DNA of 53,230 nt from Coriobacteriaceae bacterium (GTDB taxonomy: Bacteria > Actinomycetota > Coriobacteriia > Coriobacteriales > Atopobiaceae), in the NCBI GenBank assembly GCA_004557505.1, contig SFGZ01000015.1:1-53230 (forward strand), in the 5' to 3' direction. This document shows positions 40,757 through 48,675 of the stretch, one piece after another. The notes under the pieces were generated by a model that had not been told where the DNA came from, ran no database searches, and worked only from the letters and a program-made list of their open reading frames with translations. The first letter of the stretch is position 1, and every line of letters begins with the position of its first letter. Position numbers and translations under genes: made by a program.

Positions 40757-41065
40757 CATGCAATCGACGTCAGGTCCGGTTGAGCTAAGGGCTGGCAGCA
40801 TGATCCTGTCGTTCTACAGACGCTCACGAGTCCGCGCACCCGGACTGTCAAAGTGATGGCGTAACCGTTGGAAACGGCCCTTGCTGAGAAGCTGGAGACC
40901 GTCCTTTCTGCAATGTTGCAAACACCCGAATCCGGATTCCTACGATATCTACGAGCTCTGGCATACCAAGGGGGCTCAGTGCAACTGCGATCTGCTGGGC
41001 GAAGCCCTTGCGGCGACTTGTGCGCAGCGGAACGGCGCCGGCATCATGGCGGGCTGCGCCGCAAT
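40757..41065 (+). pseudogene. Remnant of an AbiEii/AbiGii-type nucleotidyltransferase toxin gene
   Basis: No intact frame covers this stretch, but pieces match the AbiEii family: a possible AIDVRSG near 40760, LETALAEKLETVLSAMLQT in one frame from 40865, then DIYELWHTKGAQ and LLGEALAATCAQRNG in another frame after a frameshift near 40930. These are the segments around the conserved AEKLETV and FYDIY motifs. It reads as a broken gene, with the 5' part missing or unrecognisable and stops interspersed. Confidence 0.6.
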
Positions 41066-41087
41066 TAGAACGGACACGCGGGCGCGC

Positions 41088-41140
41088 ACAGCGCCATAGA
41101 CCTTGCCATCTGGCCGGGCGTGGGGGCGAATGCGCGAGGG
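41088..41140 (+). pseudogene. Fragment of an MNT nucleotidyltransferase gene
   Basis: gccatagaccttgccatctg is nearly identical to part of the intact MNT gene at 43034-43060 (the part encoding DIDLAIWP), and similarity continues for some 40 bases. The rest of the gene is absent. Confidence 0.55.
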
Positions 41141-41145
41141 GCCTG

Positions 41146-41184
41146 TTGATTAATATGTATGCAATGCATATGATAGTCATATCA
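41146..41184 (+). promoter_or_regulatory. brnTA promoter with overlapping operator
   Basis: TTGATT (41146-41151), a 17-base spacer and TATGAT (41169-41174) form a good promoter. The palindrome atgata-gtca-tatcat (41170-41185) overlaps the -10 box and the start codon, as expected for autorepression by BrnA. The predicted transcription start is only a few bases before the ATG. Confidence 0.65.
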
Positions 41185-41489
41185 TGAGGCTGGATGGGTA
41201 CATAGACTTCGAATGGGACGAAGGTAAAGCTGAGACCAACCTTCGCAAGCACGGTGTTAGCTTCGAGTCGGCGGCGGATGCGTTCTCCGACCCCTACGCT
41301 CGCGTCGTGTCCGACCCTGGGCACTCTGACCAGGAGGAGCGGTTCTTCCTTATCGGCATGGATTTGAGGAGCCGGGTGCTCACGACGTGCTATTGCGAGC
41401 GGCACGGGGGAGTCACTATCAGGATTATCTCGGCCAGAAAGTCCACGAAGGTCGAGGAACGGCAGTATTGGAGGTACCGGAATGAGTGA
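41184..41489 (+). CDS. brnT: BrnT family toxin
   Basis: A 101-residue BrnT ribonuclease toxin: FEWDEGKAETNLRKHGVSFE, AFSDPYA and IRIISARKSTKVEERQY are diagnostic. It folds like RelE toxins. There is no ribosome binding site before the ATG and the promoter is immediately upstream, so the messenger may be leaderless. It overlaps brnA by 8 bases. Confidence 0.93.
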   Translation: MRLDGYIDFEWDEGKAETNLRKHGVSFESAADAFSDPYARVVSDPGHSDQEERFFLIGMDLRSRVLTTCYCERHGGVTIRIISARKSTKVEERQYWRYRNE

Positions 41490-41712
41490 GACCATCGAGA
41501 CCGAGGAGATGCCTGCTGAGGTCGACTTCTCGGCAAGCATTCCTAACCCCTACACTGGCAGGGTGCGCCGTCGCGTGACCATCAATATCGACGGTGAAAA
41601 CATCGATTACTTCAAGGCTGAGTCGGTTCGCACTGGCGTACCGTACCAGACCCTCATCAACATGTATCTGACGCAGTGTCGCGAGCAGGGCAAGCGCCTC
41701 GCGTTTGTCTAG
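41482..41712 (+). CDS. brnA: BrnA family antitoxin
   Basis: A 76-residue antitoxin. It has an acidic N-terminal part, then a ribbon-helix-helix DNA-binding end with VTINIDGENIDYFKAE and GVPYQTLINMYLTQC. It neutralises BrnT and represses the operon. The start overlaps the toxin end, the standard BrnTA order (toxin first). Confidence 0.93.
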   Translation: MSETIETEEMPAEVDFSASIPNPYTGRVRRRVTINIDGENIDYFKAESVRTGVPYQTLINMYLTQCREQGKRLAFV

Positions 41713-42018
41713 CCGTGGGGTGCGGTAGCGCGCATCGCGGCAATCATCGTCCGCTCCCGCCCTGGCTACTCGCCTGCTGTATTCTGGGACACCACGTTGC
41801 AGGTCAATGTGCCGGCCCCTCAATCTCCTTAGAGTGATGCAGGGTGTTCTCCAGACTGCCTGATGGGCACCTTTTTCAACGCAACTCCTGCTTGGTGTCA
41901 AAAAACACGCCGGTATTTTGAGGGAGCTCCTATGGGCGTACATAGCGTGGACACGCTCCAGAAGAAGCCCTCCCTCCGCCGGCCTTAGCCCTCTCACCTG
42001 TCAATTGGCATACCGTTA

Positions 42019-42034
42019 AGTTGTTGCGACAACT
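42019..42034. promoter_or_regulatory. Palindrome upstream of the cupin gene
   Basis: agttgt and acaact flank tgcg, a possible operator 60 bases before the cupin start. The rest of the 41713-42093 gap shows no gene and no clear promoter. Confidence 0.35.
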
Positions 42035-42093
42035 ATTGGCCCCAGCACTCGAGGGCATCCTTTTGATAGTCACTGGACGAGAGGAGCGTGCCC

Positions 42094-42747
42094 ATGAACG
42101 AGACGGCCGGCCACGTATTTAGCATCGCTGCCGATAACCCGCCTGTCGTGGGCTGTACAGTTTCGCGCCCCGTGTGGGAGGCGGGCAGCAATGGCCTTTC
42201 GTACTTCAGTCTTGGTGCGGGGACCGATATTAGTGCGGAGCTTTACGGCTACCACAGGTTGGAGCTTGTTGTTGCCGGCGAGGAGGCACTGATGACAGGG
42301 GCAGTTACCGCCACTGTGAACACCGGGCAGGCTGTCGTAACGCCTACAGATGTCCCGGTTGGTGTGCGTGCCGAGAAGGATACCGTCTACGTTGAGCTGT
42401 CGCTCGAGAAGGGAACTACCGTGAATAGCGTCATTAAGCCGGGCGAGGCATTTACCCTGAAGGACCTCATCCCCTACCAGGACGGTCGCATCGTGAACAT
42501 GGATCTGGCGCACAACGACAGTATGAAGTTCGTGCTGATGAGCTTCGATGCCGGGATTGGCCTTTCCGAGCACGCCGCACCCGGTGACGCGCTTGTCTTT
42601 GCGCTGGACGGTGAGGCGATCATCACATACGAGGGTGTCGAGAACACCGTGCGAGCGGGGCAGACCTTCAAGTTTGATGGTGGCGGCCGCCACGCCGTTC
42701 GTGCCAACAAGCGCTTCAAGATGGCGCTGCTGGTCACGCTTGCGTAG
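42094..42747 (+). CDS. Two-domain cupin protein
   Basis: A 217-residue bicupin. The first barrel is around ELVVAGEEALMTG and the second contains MSFDAGIGLSEHAAPGDALVFALDGEA, with the histidine of the cupin motif, followed by VRAGQTFKFDGGGRHAV. It resembles small cupins that bind a metal and protect against stress, or sugar-binding sensors. No enzymatic role can be assigned. ATG 42094 follows gaggag by 7 bases. It sits between two toxin-antitoxin modules. Confidence 0.85.
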   Translation: MNETAGHVFSIAADNPPVVGCTVSRPVWEAGSNGLSYFSLGAGTDISAELYGYHRLELVVAGEEALMTGAVTATVNTGQAVVTPTDVPVGVRAEKDTVYVELSLEKGTTVNSVIKPGEAFTLKDLIPYQDGRIVNMDLAHNDSMKFVLMSFDAGIGLSEHAAPGDALVFALDGEAIITYEGVENTVRAGQTFKFDGGGRHAVRANKRFKMALLVTLA

Positions 42748-42869
42748 GAGAGGCACCCGGCATTGTGGCCGGAGACCCTAGAAGCAAGGTGGCGAGAAGG
42801 GGCCGGGCGCACATATCGTCCGGCTCCGCTACTATAGATACAGCATCGTCGGACTTCGAGAGGGGTGTC

Positions 42870-43226
42870 GTGTTGTCAATCGGTGGTTTCTCGGCCAACG
42901 CGCTTTGTCTTAATGCGTGTCCGCCTGCGGATGTAGAGGCTCTTCTGCCAAGCGCGGTCGAGACGCTGCGTCGTCACGGCATTTCAAAGGCGATGTTGTT
43001 TGGCTCCCAGGTAAACGGGCGCGCGGAAGCGTACAGTGACATAGACCTTGCTATCTGGCCGCGCCCCGGGACGACTGCTCGCGAGTACTTCGACCTCGTG
43101 GACGAGCTGGACTCCCTTGACACCCTGAGACAGTGGGATCTTGTTGATATGACGCGTTGCTCTGCGGACAGCACCATCGCAAAGGAGGTTGCTGAGCATG
43201 GCGTTGAGCTATTCTCGCAGGCTTGA
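42870..43226 (+). CDS. MNT-type minimal nucleotidyltransferase antitoxin
   Basis: A 118-residue protein with the nucleotidyltransferase signature LFGSQVNGRAEAYSDIDLAIW (Gly-Ser then Asp-x-Asp). In HEPN/MNT modules it AMPylates and silences the HEPN toxin. GTG 42870 is used because gagagggg lies just upstream. A -10-like tataga is at 42833. It overlaps the HEPN gene by 29 bases. Confidence 0.9.
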   Translation: MLSIGGFSANALCLNACPPADVEALLPSAVETLRRHGISKAMLFGSQVNGRAEAYSDIDLAIWPRPGTTAREYFDLVDELDSLDTLRQWDLVDMTRCSADSTIAKEVAEHGVELFSQA

Positions 43227-43620
43227 TCAGCTTCATCGCCTCAATGGAGAGCTAGCAGAGGCACCCAATAAGCCAGTTTTTACTGACGGCTATGTGCTGA
43301 GCGGACTCCTCTCCAAGTTCAAGATTAGTTTTGATATTAGCTGGAAACTGATGAAAGACGTTCTTATAGGCGAGCTTGGCATCGTGGATTTCCCCAAGGG
43401 TAGTCCTCGCGAGGTGATTGCTACCTCGGCGTATAACGGGCTTATCGATGATGGCGAGACGTGGCTTGAGATGCTAAAGCTTCGAAATGAGCTCTCCCAC
43501 ATCTATGACGGGGACGCCGCCGAACGGGCAGCTCATGCAGTCATGGATCGCTACATCACGGCTCTTGCCAATTTCGAGAAGGACATGCGGGAACGCGTGG
43601 GAGACAATACGGCCTCATAG
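43198..43620 (+). CDS. HEPN toxin (HI0074 family)
   Basis: A 140-residue helical HEPN protein. The catalytic RX4HXY motif is RNELSHIY near residue 96, and the Tyr is the expected AMPylation target. The N-terminus (YSRRLDQLHRLNGELAEA) and SAYNGLIDDGETWLEMLKLR are family-typical. It is the RNase toxin of the pair with the upstream MNT gene. aaggagg lies about 11 bases upstream of the ATG. Confidence 0.9.
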   Translation: MALSYSRRLDQLHRLNGELAEAPNKPVFTDGYVLSGLLSKFKISFDISWKLMKDVLIGELGIVDFPKGSPREVIATSAYNGLIDDGETWLEMLKLRNELSHIYDGDAAERAAHAVMDRYITALANFEKDMRERVGDNTAS

Positions 43621-43745
43621 GCTGGAATGCTATGGAGCTCTTTGGGAGACTGTCTATCCGTACCCCTGTGTCTCAAATTCAGGAAGAAAGAGCTAGTTTG
43701 CTTCTAAACCTTATCGCGTGATTGCGTCCATAAGCGTTTGATGAA

Positions 43746-43960
43746 GCGGAACTTTTTTAGCATGATTGGCCCTAGCGCTGTTGAAGAAGCAACCATTCGG
43801 GGCTAGTTTCATACCGATAAACCGTTTTAGCACGAATCTAGAAATCTCGGATGACTAAGTCCACCTAACATCAACTACAGCGTGATTGATAAATCGCTTT
43901 AGCATCTTATATATCAACACGAAAGTGCCCTGAGGATGACGCGATTTGAACTCTTTTAGC
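43746..43960. promoter_or_regulatory. Array of LacI-type operators upstream of rbsK
   Basis: Two CG-centred imperfect palindromes, gataaaccgttttagc (43816-43831) and gataaatcgctttagc (43888-43903), are 72 bases apart. Weaker sites ending in ttttagc lie at 43746-43761 and 43945-43960. All share the right half tttagc. Spaced operators favour DNA looping by the LacI-family repressor encoded at 47388. The rest of 43621-43980 is non-coding and AT-rich. Confidence 0.6.
43886..43913 (+). promoter_or_regulatory. Promoter of the nucleoside salvage operon
   Basis: TTGATA (43886-43891), a 16-base spacer and TATATA (43908-43913). The operator at 43888-43903 lies across the -35 box and spacer, so a bound repressor would block RNA polymerase. 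Confidence 0.6.
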
Positions 43961-43980
43961 TAGTGAGGTGGTAATCCCTA

Positions 43981-44928
43981 ATGAGTAAGGTTGTAGTTCT
44001 CGGAAGCCTGAATATGGATGTCTCTATTGAAGCAGACAGAATCCCTTCAGCAGGTGAAACGCTTGAGGGAAGGGACCTGCTTCTCGGCCCTGGAGGCAAG
44101 GGAGCGAACCAGGCCGTGGCATCTGCTCGTATGGGCGCGGAGACCCTCATGATCGGCTCCGTGGGGTCTGATTTGTTCGGAAGCGAACTTATTGACAGCC
44201 TTGCGCACGCTGGCGTCAGCACGGGCTACATCAAAAGGGAGGCAGGCGATGCAACTGGCACGGCTGTAGTCATTAGAAGCTCTGGCGACAATAGGATTAT
44301 TGTCAGCCAGGGTGCCAACCATTCCCTGGGAGTGCGAGAGGTAGGAGATGCCCTGTCTGTCGTTGCGCAGCCCGACGATATCCTTCTTACGCAGCTTGAG
44401 TGTGCGCCCCTAGTTGTGTGGGAGGCGATACGCCATGCCAAGAGCCTGGGTATGCTTGTCGTCCTTAACCCATCTCCAGCGCATGCGATACCTGCGGACA
44501 TCCTTCCGCAAGTTGACCTGCTTTGCCTCAATGAGACGGAATGCTCGGCTGTCACTGGCTGCCAGCAGGATGGTGAGGAATCCTACAGGCGTTCGCTGGA
44601 GGCCCTTATTGAGGGAGGGGCCAAGCGAGCCGTTCTCACGCTTGGCCCTCGTGGCTCTGCCGCGCTGGACGAAAACGGCTATTACAGAATTCCGGCAGAG
44701 AGAGTCGCGGCAGTGGATACGACAGGAGCGGGAGACACCTTCGTCGGCACCCTATCCGCCTTCCTATCCCGTGGACATGAACTCCGAGAGGCCATGGAAT
44801 TCGCCACAAAAGCGGCGGCACTTGCGACTACCCACATTGGCGCACAGGGGTCGATACCGACCATAGAAGAGGTTGAAAGCGCGTTTGGAAAGGATGGAGA
44901 AAATGAGTGGGACACCAGTAATAATTGA
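43981..44928 (+). CDS. rbsK: Ribokinase (PfkB family)
   Basis: A 315-residue sugar kinase: VVLGSLNMDVSIEADRIPSAGET, GPGGKGANQAVASARMG and the catalytic DTTGAGDTFVGTLSAF. It phosphorylates ribose released by the next gene's product, giving ribose-5-phosphate. Its 3' end overlaps the nucleoside hydrolase by 26 bases. Confidence 0.94.
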   Translation: MSKVVVLGSLNMDVSIEADRIPSAGETLEGRDLLLGPGGKGANQAVASARMGAETLMIGSVGSDLFGSELIDSLAHAGVSTGYIKREAGDATGTAVVIRSSGDNRIIVSQGANHSLGVREVGDALSVVAQPDDILLTQLECAPLVVWEAIRHAKSLGMLVVLNPSPAHAIPADILPQVDLLCLNETECSAVTGCQQDGEESYRRSLEALIEGGAKRAVLTLGPRGSAALDENGYYRIPAERVAAVDTTGAGDTFVGTLSAFLSRGHELREAMEFATKAAALATTHIGAQGSIPTIEEVESAFGKDGENEWDTSNN

Positions 44929-45823
44929 TACGGATCCTGGTATTGACGATGCGGTGGCGATAGGAATCGCATTGGCTTCGCCCGCGCTTGACGTGAGGCT
45001 CATTACTACAGTTGGCGGCAATGTAAATCTTGAAAACGTCACGGACAACACGCTCAAACTCCTAAAGTTTTGGAACAAGAGCGTTCGCGTCGCGAAAGGT
45101 GCGGAAGGCCCCCTCGTTCGCCAATTGGTAGATGCGAGCTCCATCCATGGCGCGAGTGGCATGGAGGGCTACGAATTTGACGGTACGGCGCGCGAGTGCC
45201 TGAGCGACAAGGTTGCCGTTGAAGCAACCTATGAAACACTCATGGCGTCAGACGAGCCTGTCGTAATCGTTGCAATTGCCCCCCTAACCAACATCGCGCT
45301 CCTGCTCAAGGTCCACCCCGACGCCAAGCGGAAGATCGCGCGCATCATCATGATGGGCGGTACCATCACCCGCGGGAACAAGGGAGTTCTCTCCGAATTC
45401 AACATCGCGACTGATCCCGAGGCGGCATCCATCGTGTTCAACTCGGGGATTGACATTGCCATGGTTGGGCTTGACATAGCATGGCAGGCATTAATCCTCC
45501 CCGGAGACATAGATAAGATAAGGGCCTGTGGGCGAACCGGAAAAATGCTCACGGCACTGTTCGATCACTATCGAGGCGGCTCCATGAAGACCGGCCTCAA
45601 AATGTATGACCCTACGGCAATGGCGTACTTGCTTGAGCCTGGCATGTTCGAGACGACAACCGCTTACGTTGGCATCGAGCTCGCGGGATCCCTGACTGCC
45701 GGATGCACGCTCGTAGACCTCAAGGGTTATTTGCACCAAGAGCCTAACGCAACGGTCTGCACCGGCATCGATGCGGACGGCTTCCGCGATTGGTTCGTCA
45801 GTTGCATCAAGAACTGCGGGTAG
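44903..45823 (+). CDS. Ribonucleoside hydrolase (IUNH family)
   Basis: A 306-residue inosine-uridine nucleoside hydrolase. The calcium-binding ribose site is IIDTDPGIDDAVAIG. IVAIAPLTNIALLL, MMGGTITRGNKG, EFNIATDPEAA and the C-terminal DPTAMAYLL also fit. It splits nucleosides into base and ribose. ATG 44903 is preferred (aaggatggag upstream), with an in-frame ATG at 44894 as alternative. The neighbours ribokinase and a carrier define a nucleoside salvage unit. Confidence 0.93.
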   Translation: MSGTPVIIDTDPGIDDAVAIGIALASPALDVRLITTVGGNVNLENVTDNTLKLLKFWNKSVRVAKGAEGPLVRQLVDASSIHGASGMEGYEFDGTARECLSDKVAVEATYETLMASDEPVVIVAIAPLTNIALLLKVHPDAKRKIARIIMMGGTITRGNKGVLSEFNIATDPEAASIVFNSGIDIAMVGLDIAWQALILPGDIDKIRACGRTGKMLTALFDHYRGGSMKTGLKMYDPTAMAYLLEPGMFETTTAYVGIELAGSLTAGCTLVDLKGYLHQEPNATVCTGIDADGFRDWFVSCIKNCG

Positions 45824-45881
45824 CGTGCGGCTGGCGACAATTCGAAGACAACATTCGCAGAGCACGTGAGAGGTGAGTCGT

Positions 45882-47300
45882 GTGAACCCTATCGTTATGT
45901 TTTTGTCAGCGGCGCTTTCTATCGCAGTGATTATCTACATGCTCATCAAAAAGATGGACATTAAAGTCACTCTTTTCATTATCGGAATCGCCTTGATGTT
46001 TGTCGCCATGATCGGCGGAAATGGAATTGCCATTAAGGACTTCGAATCCTCGGGAATCCCTCTTCTCGATCCGCTGCTCGCAATTGTGAGCACGTTCAAG
46101 ACAACGCTGTCTGGCGCCGGCTTCATTATTCTAATTCTCGGTGGCTACACAGCCTATATGAGCGAAATTGGCGCAAATGACGTCACTGTTTCTGTGCTGA
46201 CCAAGCCTGTGAAGCACATCAAGTCCGTCTATATCCTCGTGCCGATGGTCTTTCTTCTCGGAAACCTGCTGTCACTTGTCATTCCAAGCGCGTCCAATCT
46301 CGCAATAATCCTTCTCGCGACGCTTTATCCCGTCCTGCGTAAAGCCGGCATGAGCCCTCTTACCGCAGGCGCAATCGTCGCGACATCGGCAACCATCATC
46401 CCAACGCCGCTCGGGTCGGATAATGTTGCCATTGCGGCAGAGCTTGCCAAGTATCCTGAATTCTCCGGCCTTACGGTTACCGAGTATGTGTTCGGCTATC
46501 ACGCCCTTGTATCCATCCCAACCCTGCTCCTTATGGCGGCGGTACATTACTTCTGGCAGAAGCATGAGGACAAGACTGGAGATACGGGGCTCGTCGACGG
46601 CGAGGCCGATATCAAGAAAGTCGATGCCATTGATGGGTCTGCGCTTTACAAGTTCGTCTATGCCCTGCTCCCCGTTCTCCCGATAATTCTTCTCATCGCC
46701 GTGTACTTCGTCCAGCTTGGGGGCAATTCAGGCATCACGCTGAGCGTAGAGGTTGCCTCGCTGCTTTCGTTTGCGACCGCAGTTATTTGCGATGCCATCC
46801 GGCGCCATAGCGTCAAAGACGCCTTTTCCAAGACGGAGAAGTTCTTTGCTGGCATGGGCGGAGCAATGCCAATCGTTGCCCTGCTCGTGGCCGCCAGCGT
46901 CTTTGTCGTGGGCTTGAAGTCAATCGGACTCATCTCTTCTCTCCAGTCTGCGATGACGGGCATTAACGGCAGCGGCATGGGCTTCCTGCTTCCGCTTGTC
47001 CTGGTCGGCCTTACGGCAGTTATCGTGCTCCTTTCCGGTTCCGGCACTGCCCTGTTCTTTGCGATGGTGCCCTTGATCCCTGCGTTGGCGGCGGCTGCGG
47101 GGATATCCGCCATTGCAATTTCCGTGCCCATGGGGCTTGCGGGCAACTTGCTTCGAGCCGTCTCGCCCGTCTCTGCCGTCGTTATGATTGTCTCTGGTAG
47201 TCTTAATGTGAGTCCCATTCAGATTGTCAAGCGCACAAGCGTCCCCATGCTGGTTGGCCTGGCGTTCATGTTCGTGCTCTCGACGATCGTGTTCCTCTAG
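45882..47300 (+). CDS. DcuC-family transporter, candidate nucleoside carrier
   Basis: A 472-residue protein with about 12 membrane segments, similar to the DcuC C4-dicarboxylate carriers: SLVIPSASNLAIILLATLYP, TPLGSDNVAIAAELAKYPEF and VLLSGSGTALFFAMVPLIP. Within a ribokinase/nucleoside hydrolase operon its cargo is more likely a nucleoside than a dicarboxylate (inference from context). The GTG start at 45882 is preceded by gagaggtgag. Confidence 0.85.
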   Translation: MNPIVMFLSAALSIAVIIYMLIKKMDIKVTLFIIGIALMFVAMIGGNGIAIKDFESSGIPLLDPLLAIVSTFKTTLSGAGFIILILGGYTAYMSEIGANDVTVSVLTKPVKHIKSVYILVPMVFLLGNLLSLVIPSASNLAIILLATLYPVLRKAGMSPLTAGAIVATSATIIPTPLGSDNVAIAAELAKYPEFSGLTVTEYVFGYHALVSIPTLLLMAAVHYFWQKHEDKTGDTGLVDGEADIKKVDAIDGSALYKFVYALLPVLPIILLIAVYFVQLGGNSGITLSVEVASLLSFATAVICDAIRRHSVKDAFSKTEKFFAGMGGAMPIVALLVAASVFVVGLKSIGLISSLQSAMTGINGSGMGFLLPLVLVGLTAVIVLLSGSGTALFFAMVPLIPALAAAAGISAIAISVPMGLAGNLLRAVSPVSAVVMIVSGSLNVSPIQIVKRTSVPMLVGLAFMFVLSTIVFL

Positions 47301-47326
47301 GGCTTTTTTGGCGGAGCTTCTGAAGT

Positions 47327-47355
47327 CTGGCACGGCACATACGGTACCGTGCCAG
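47327..47355 (+). terminator. Terminator after the nucleoside operon
   Basis: ctggcacgg and ccgtgccag form a 9-bp stem with an 11-base loop, followed by gcatgtttta. Confidence 0.8.
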
Positions 47356-47387
47356 GCATGTTTTAGGTTGTTGGAGGAGAGCTTGTC

Positions 47388-48446
47388 ATGAGTGGGTTTG
47401 AGAGGCGGACCACCCTAAAAGACATTGCGGCTGAGGTTGGCCTCTCTGTTACGGCGGTGTCGCAAACACTCAACAACCGTCCAATTCGCCTGTCCGAGGA
47501 GAACAAGCAACGCATTCGAGAAGTAGCTAAGAAGCGTAATTATCGGGCGAGCGCGGTTGCAAGAAGCCTTGCCTTGCGTCAGACAAACACGCTCGGTCTT
47601 CTTGTCCCAGACATCGAGAACCCGTTTTTTGCCTCGTTGGCCAAATCGCTTGAGGAGACCGCAAGGAAAACGGGAAGAGTGCTTATCATCGTGAACTCAA
47701 ACGATGACCCAGCGGCCGACTGCAATCTGATCAACATGCTGGTTGAGCGCGAAGTCGATGGCTTGCTTGTCATTCCCGGAAACTCTCCCCATCAGGGAGA
47801 TTCGGCGGCCGCATCATCTGACTTGTTCGACCTGCTCTCCGGAATCCATAAGCCCTTTGTGCTTGTCGACCGAATCTCGGGCCCCCTTATCTGCGATAGG
47901 GTTGCTTTCGACAATGAACGTGGCGGCGCGATGGGAACGGACGCTCTCGTCGAGCGCGGGCACCGACATATCGCCTGCGTCGCAAACCTGGCGACGGTCA
48001 ACGGCCGTCAGAGAGTTCGCGGATACCGGGACTCCTTGAACCGGCATGGCATCGAATTTGACGAGAGCCTTGTAATCGGCAGCGACTATCACGAGAGCGG
48101 CGGTTACGAAGCCGCGGCGCAACTCGCCGAATTGCTCCGCCCAAAGGATGGGGCGCCCATCACCGGCGTTATTTCGTGCAGCGACATGATGACGTTGGGC
48201 ATCATCAATCGCTTTCGTGAGGACGGGATCTCTGTACCGGGGGACTGCTCACTCGTCAGCTATGACAATAGCCGTGCCCTGAACTTCTCGAACCCCGGAA
48301 TTACGGCAGTGGCGCAAGAGGTGCCGTCCCTGGCGGACACGGCGCTGCGAGTGCTCTTCCATCGGATGGAGAACGTCGAGGATCCGCCAGAGGACCATAT
48401 CCTGATGCCACACCTTGTTGAGCGCGATAGCGTTCGAAGCATTTAG
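47388..48446 (+). CDS. LacI-family transcriptional repressor
   Basis: A 352-residue repressor. The N-terminal helix-turn-helix is TLKDIAAEVGLSVTAVSQTLNN. The hinge is NYRASAVARSLALRQTN. A periplasmic-binding-protein-like sensor domain follows (LLVPDIENPFFASLAKSLEE, VSYDNSRALNF). The likely effector is ribose or a nucleoside, and the likely targets are the operators at 43746-43960. ggaggag lies about 8 bases before the ATG. It follows the operon terminator and has little room for its own promoter, so partial read-through is possible. Confidence 0.94.
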   Translation: MSGFERRTTLKDIAAEVGLSVTAVSQTLNNRPIRLSEENKQRIREVAKKRNYRASAVARSLALRQTNTLGLLVPDIENPFFASLAKSLEETARKTGRVLIIVNSNDDPAADCNLINMLVEREVDGLLVIPGNSPHQGDSAAASSDLFDLLSGIHKPFVLVDRISGPLICDRVAFDNERGGAMGTDALVERGHRHIACVANLATVNGRQRVRGYRDSLNRHGIEFDESLVIGSDYHESGGYEAAAQLAELLRPKDGAPITGVISCSDMMTLGIINRFREDGISVPGDCSLVSYDNSRALNFSNPGITAVAQEVPSLADTALRVLFHRMENVEDPPEDHILMPHLVERDSVRSI

Positions 48447-48604
48447 AGGCTTTGAATCCGGCCGTCTTCTTTCCCGTCCGCACGACGTGAATTCAATCCC
48501 GTCCCCCGATTCGCCCGCATGGCGCGCGCCTTGGCCCTCATCCAGGGAACCAACTCAATGCCGATATGCGCGATGTGGTGGGTGATCAGGACGCCACTTG
48601 CCTC

Positions 48605-48610
48605 TATAAT
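48605..48610 (+). promoter_or_regulatory. -10 box of the surface protein gene
   Basis: TATAAT with a weak -35 region, 65 bases before the start codon. The short leader holds two mini reading frames: one of 9 codons at 48619-48648, and one of 14 codons at 48645-48689 with its own ggag. The second overlaps the surface gene start. The gap 48447-48604 holds nothing else recognisable. Confidence 0.5.
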
Positions 48611-48675
48611 GGGATAACATGACTAGCACAATGGAGTTCCTAGGATGAACAGGAAGAATTCTGAGGCGGTAAAAG

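Noticed and set aside
40470..43620. A complete integrated element bounded by direct repeats of the tRNA end
   Set aside because: I found no integrase and no second copy of the tRNA 3' end downstream, so only a hotspot, not an integrative element, can be claimed.
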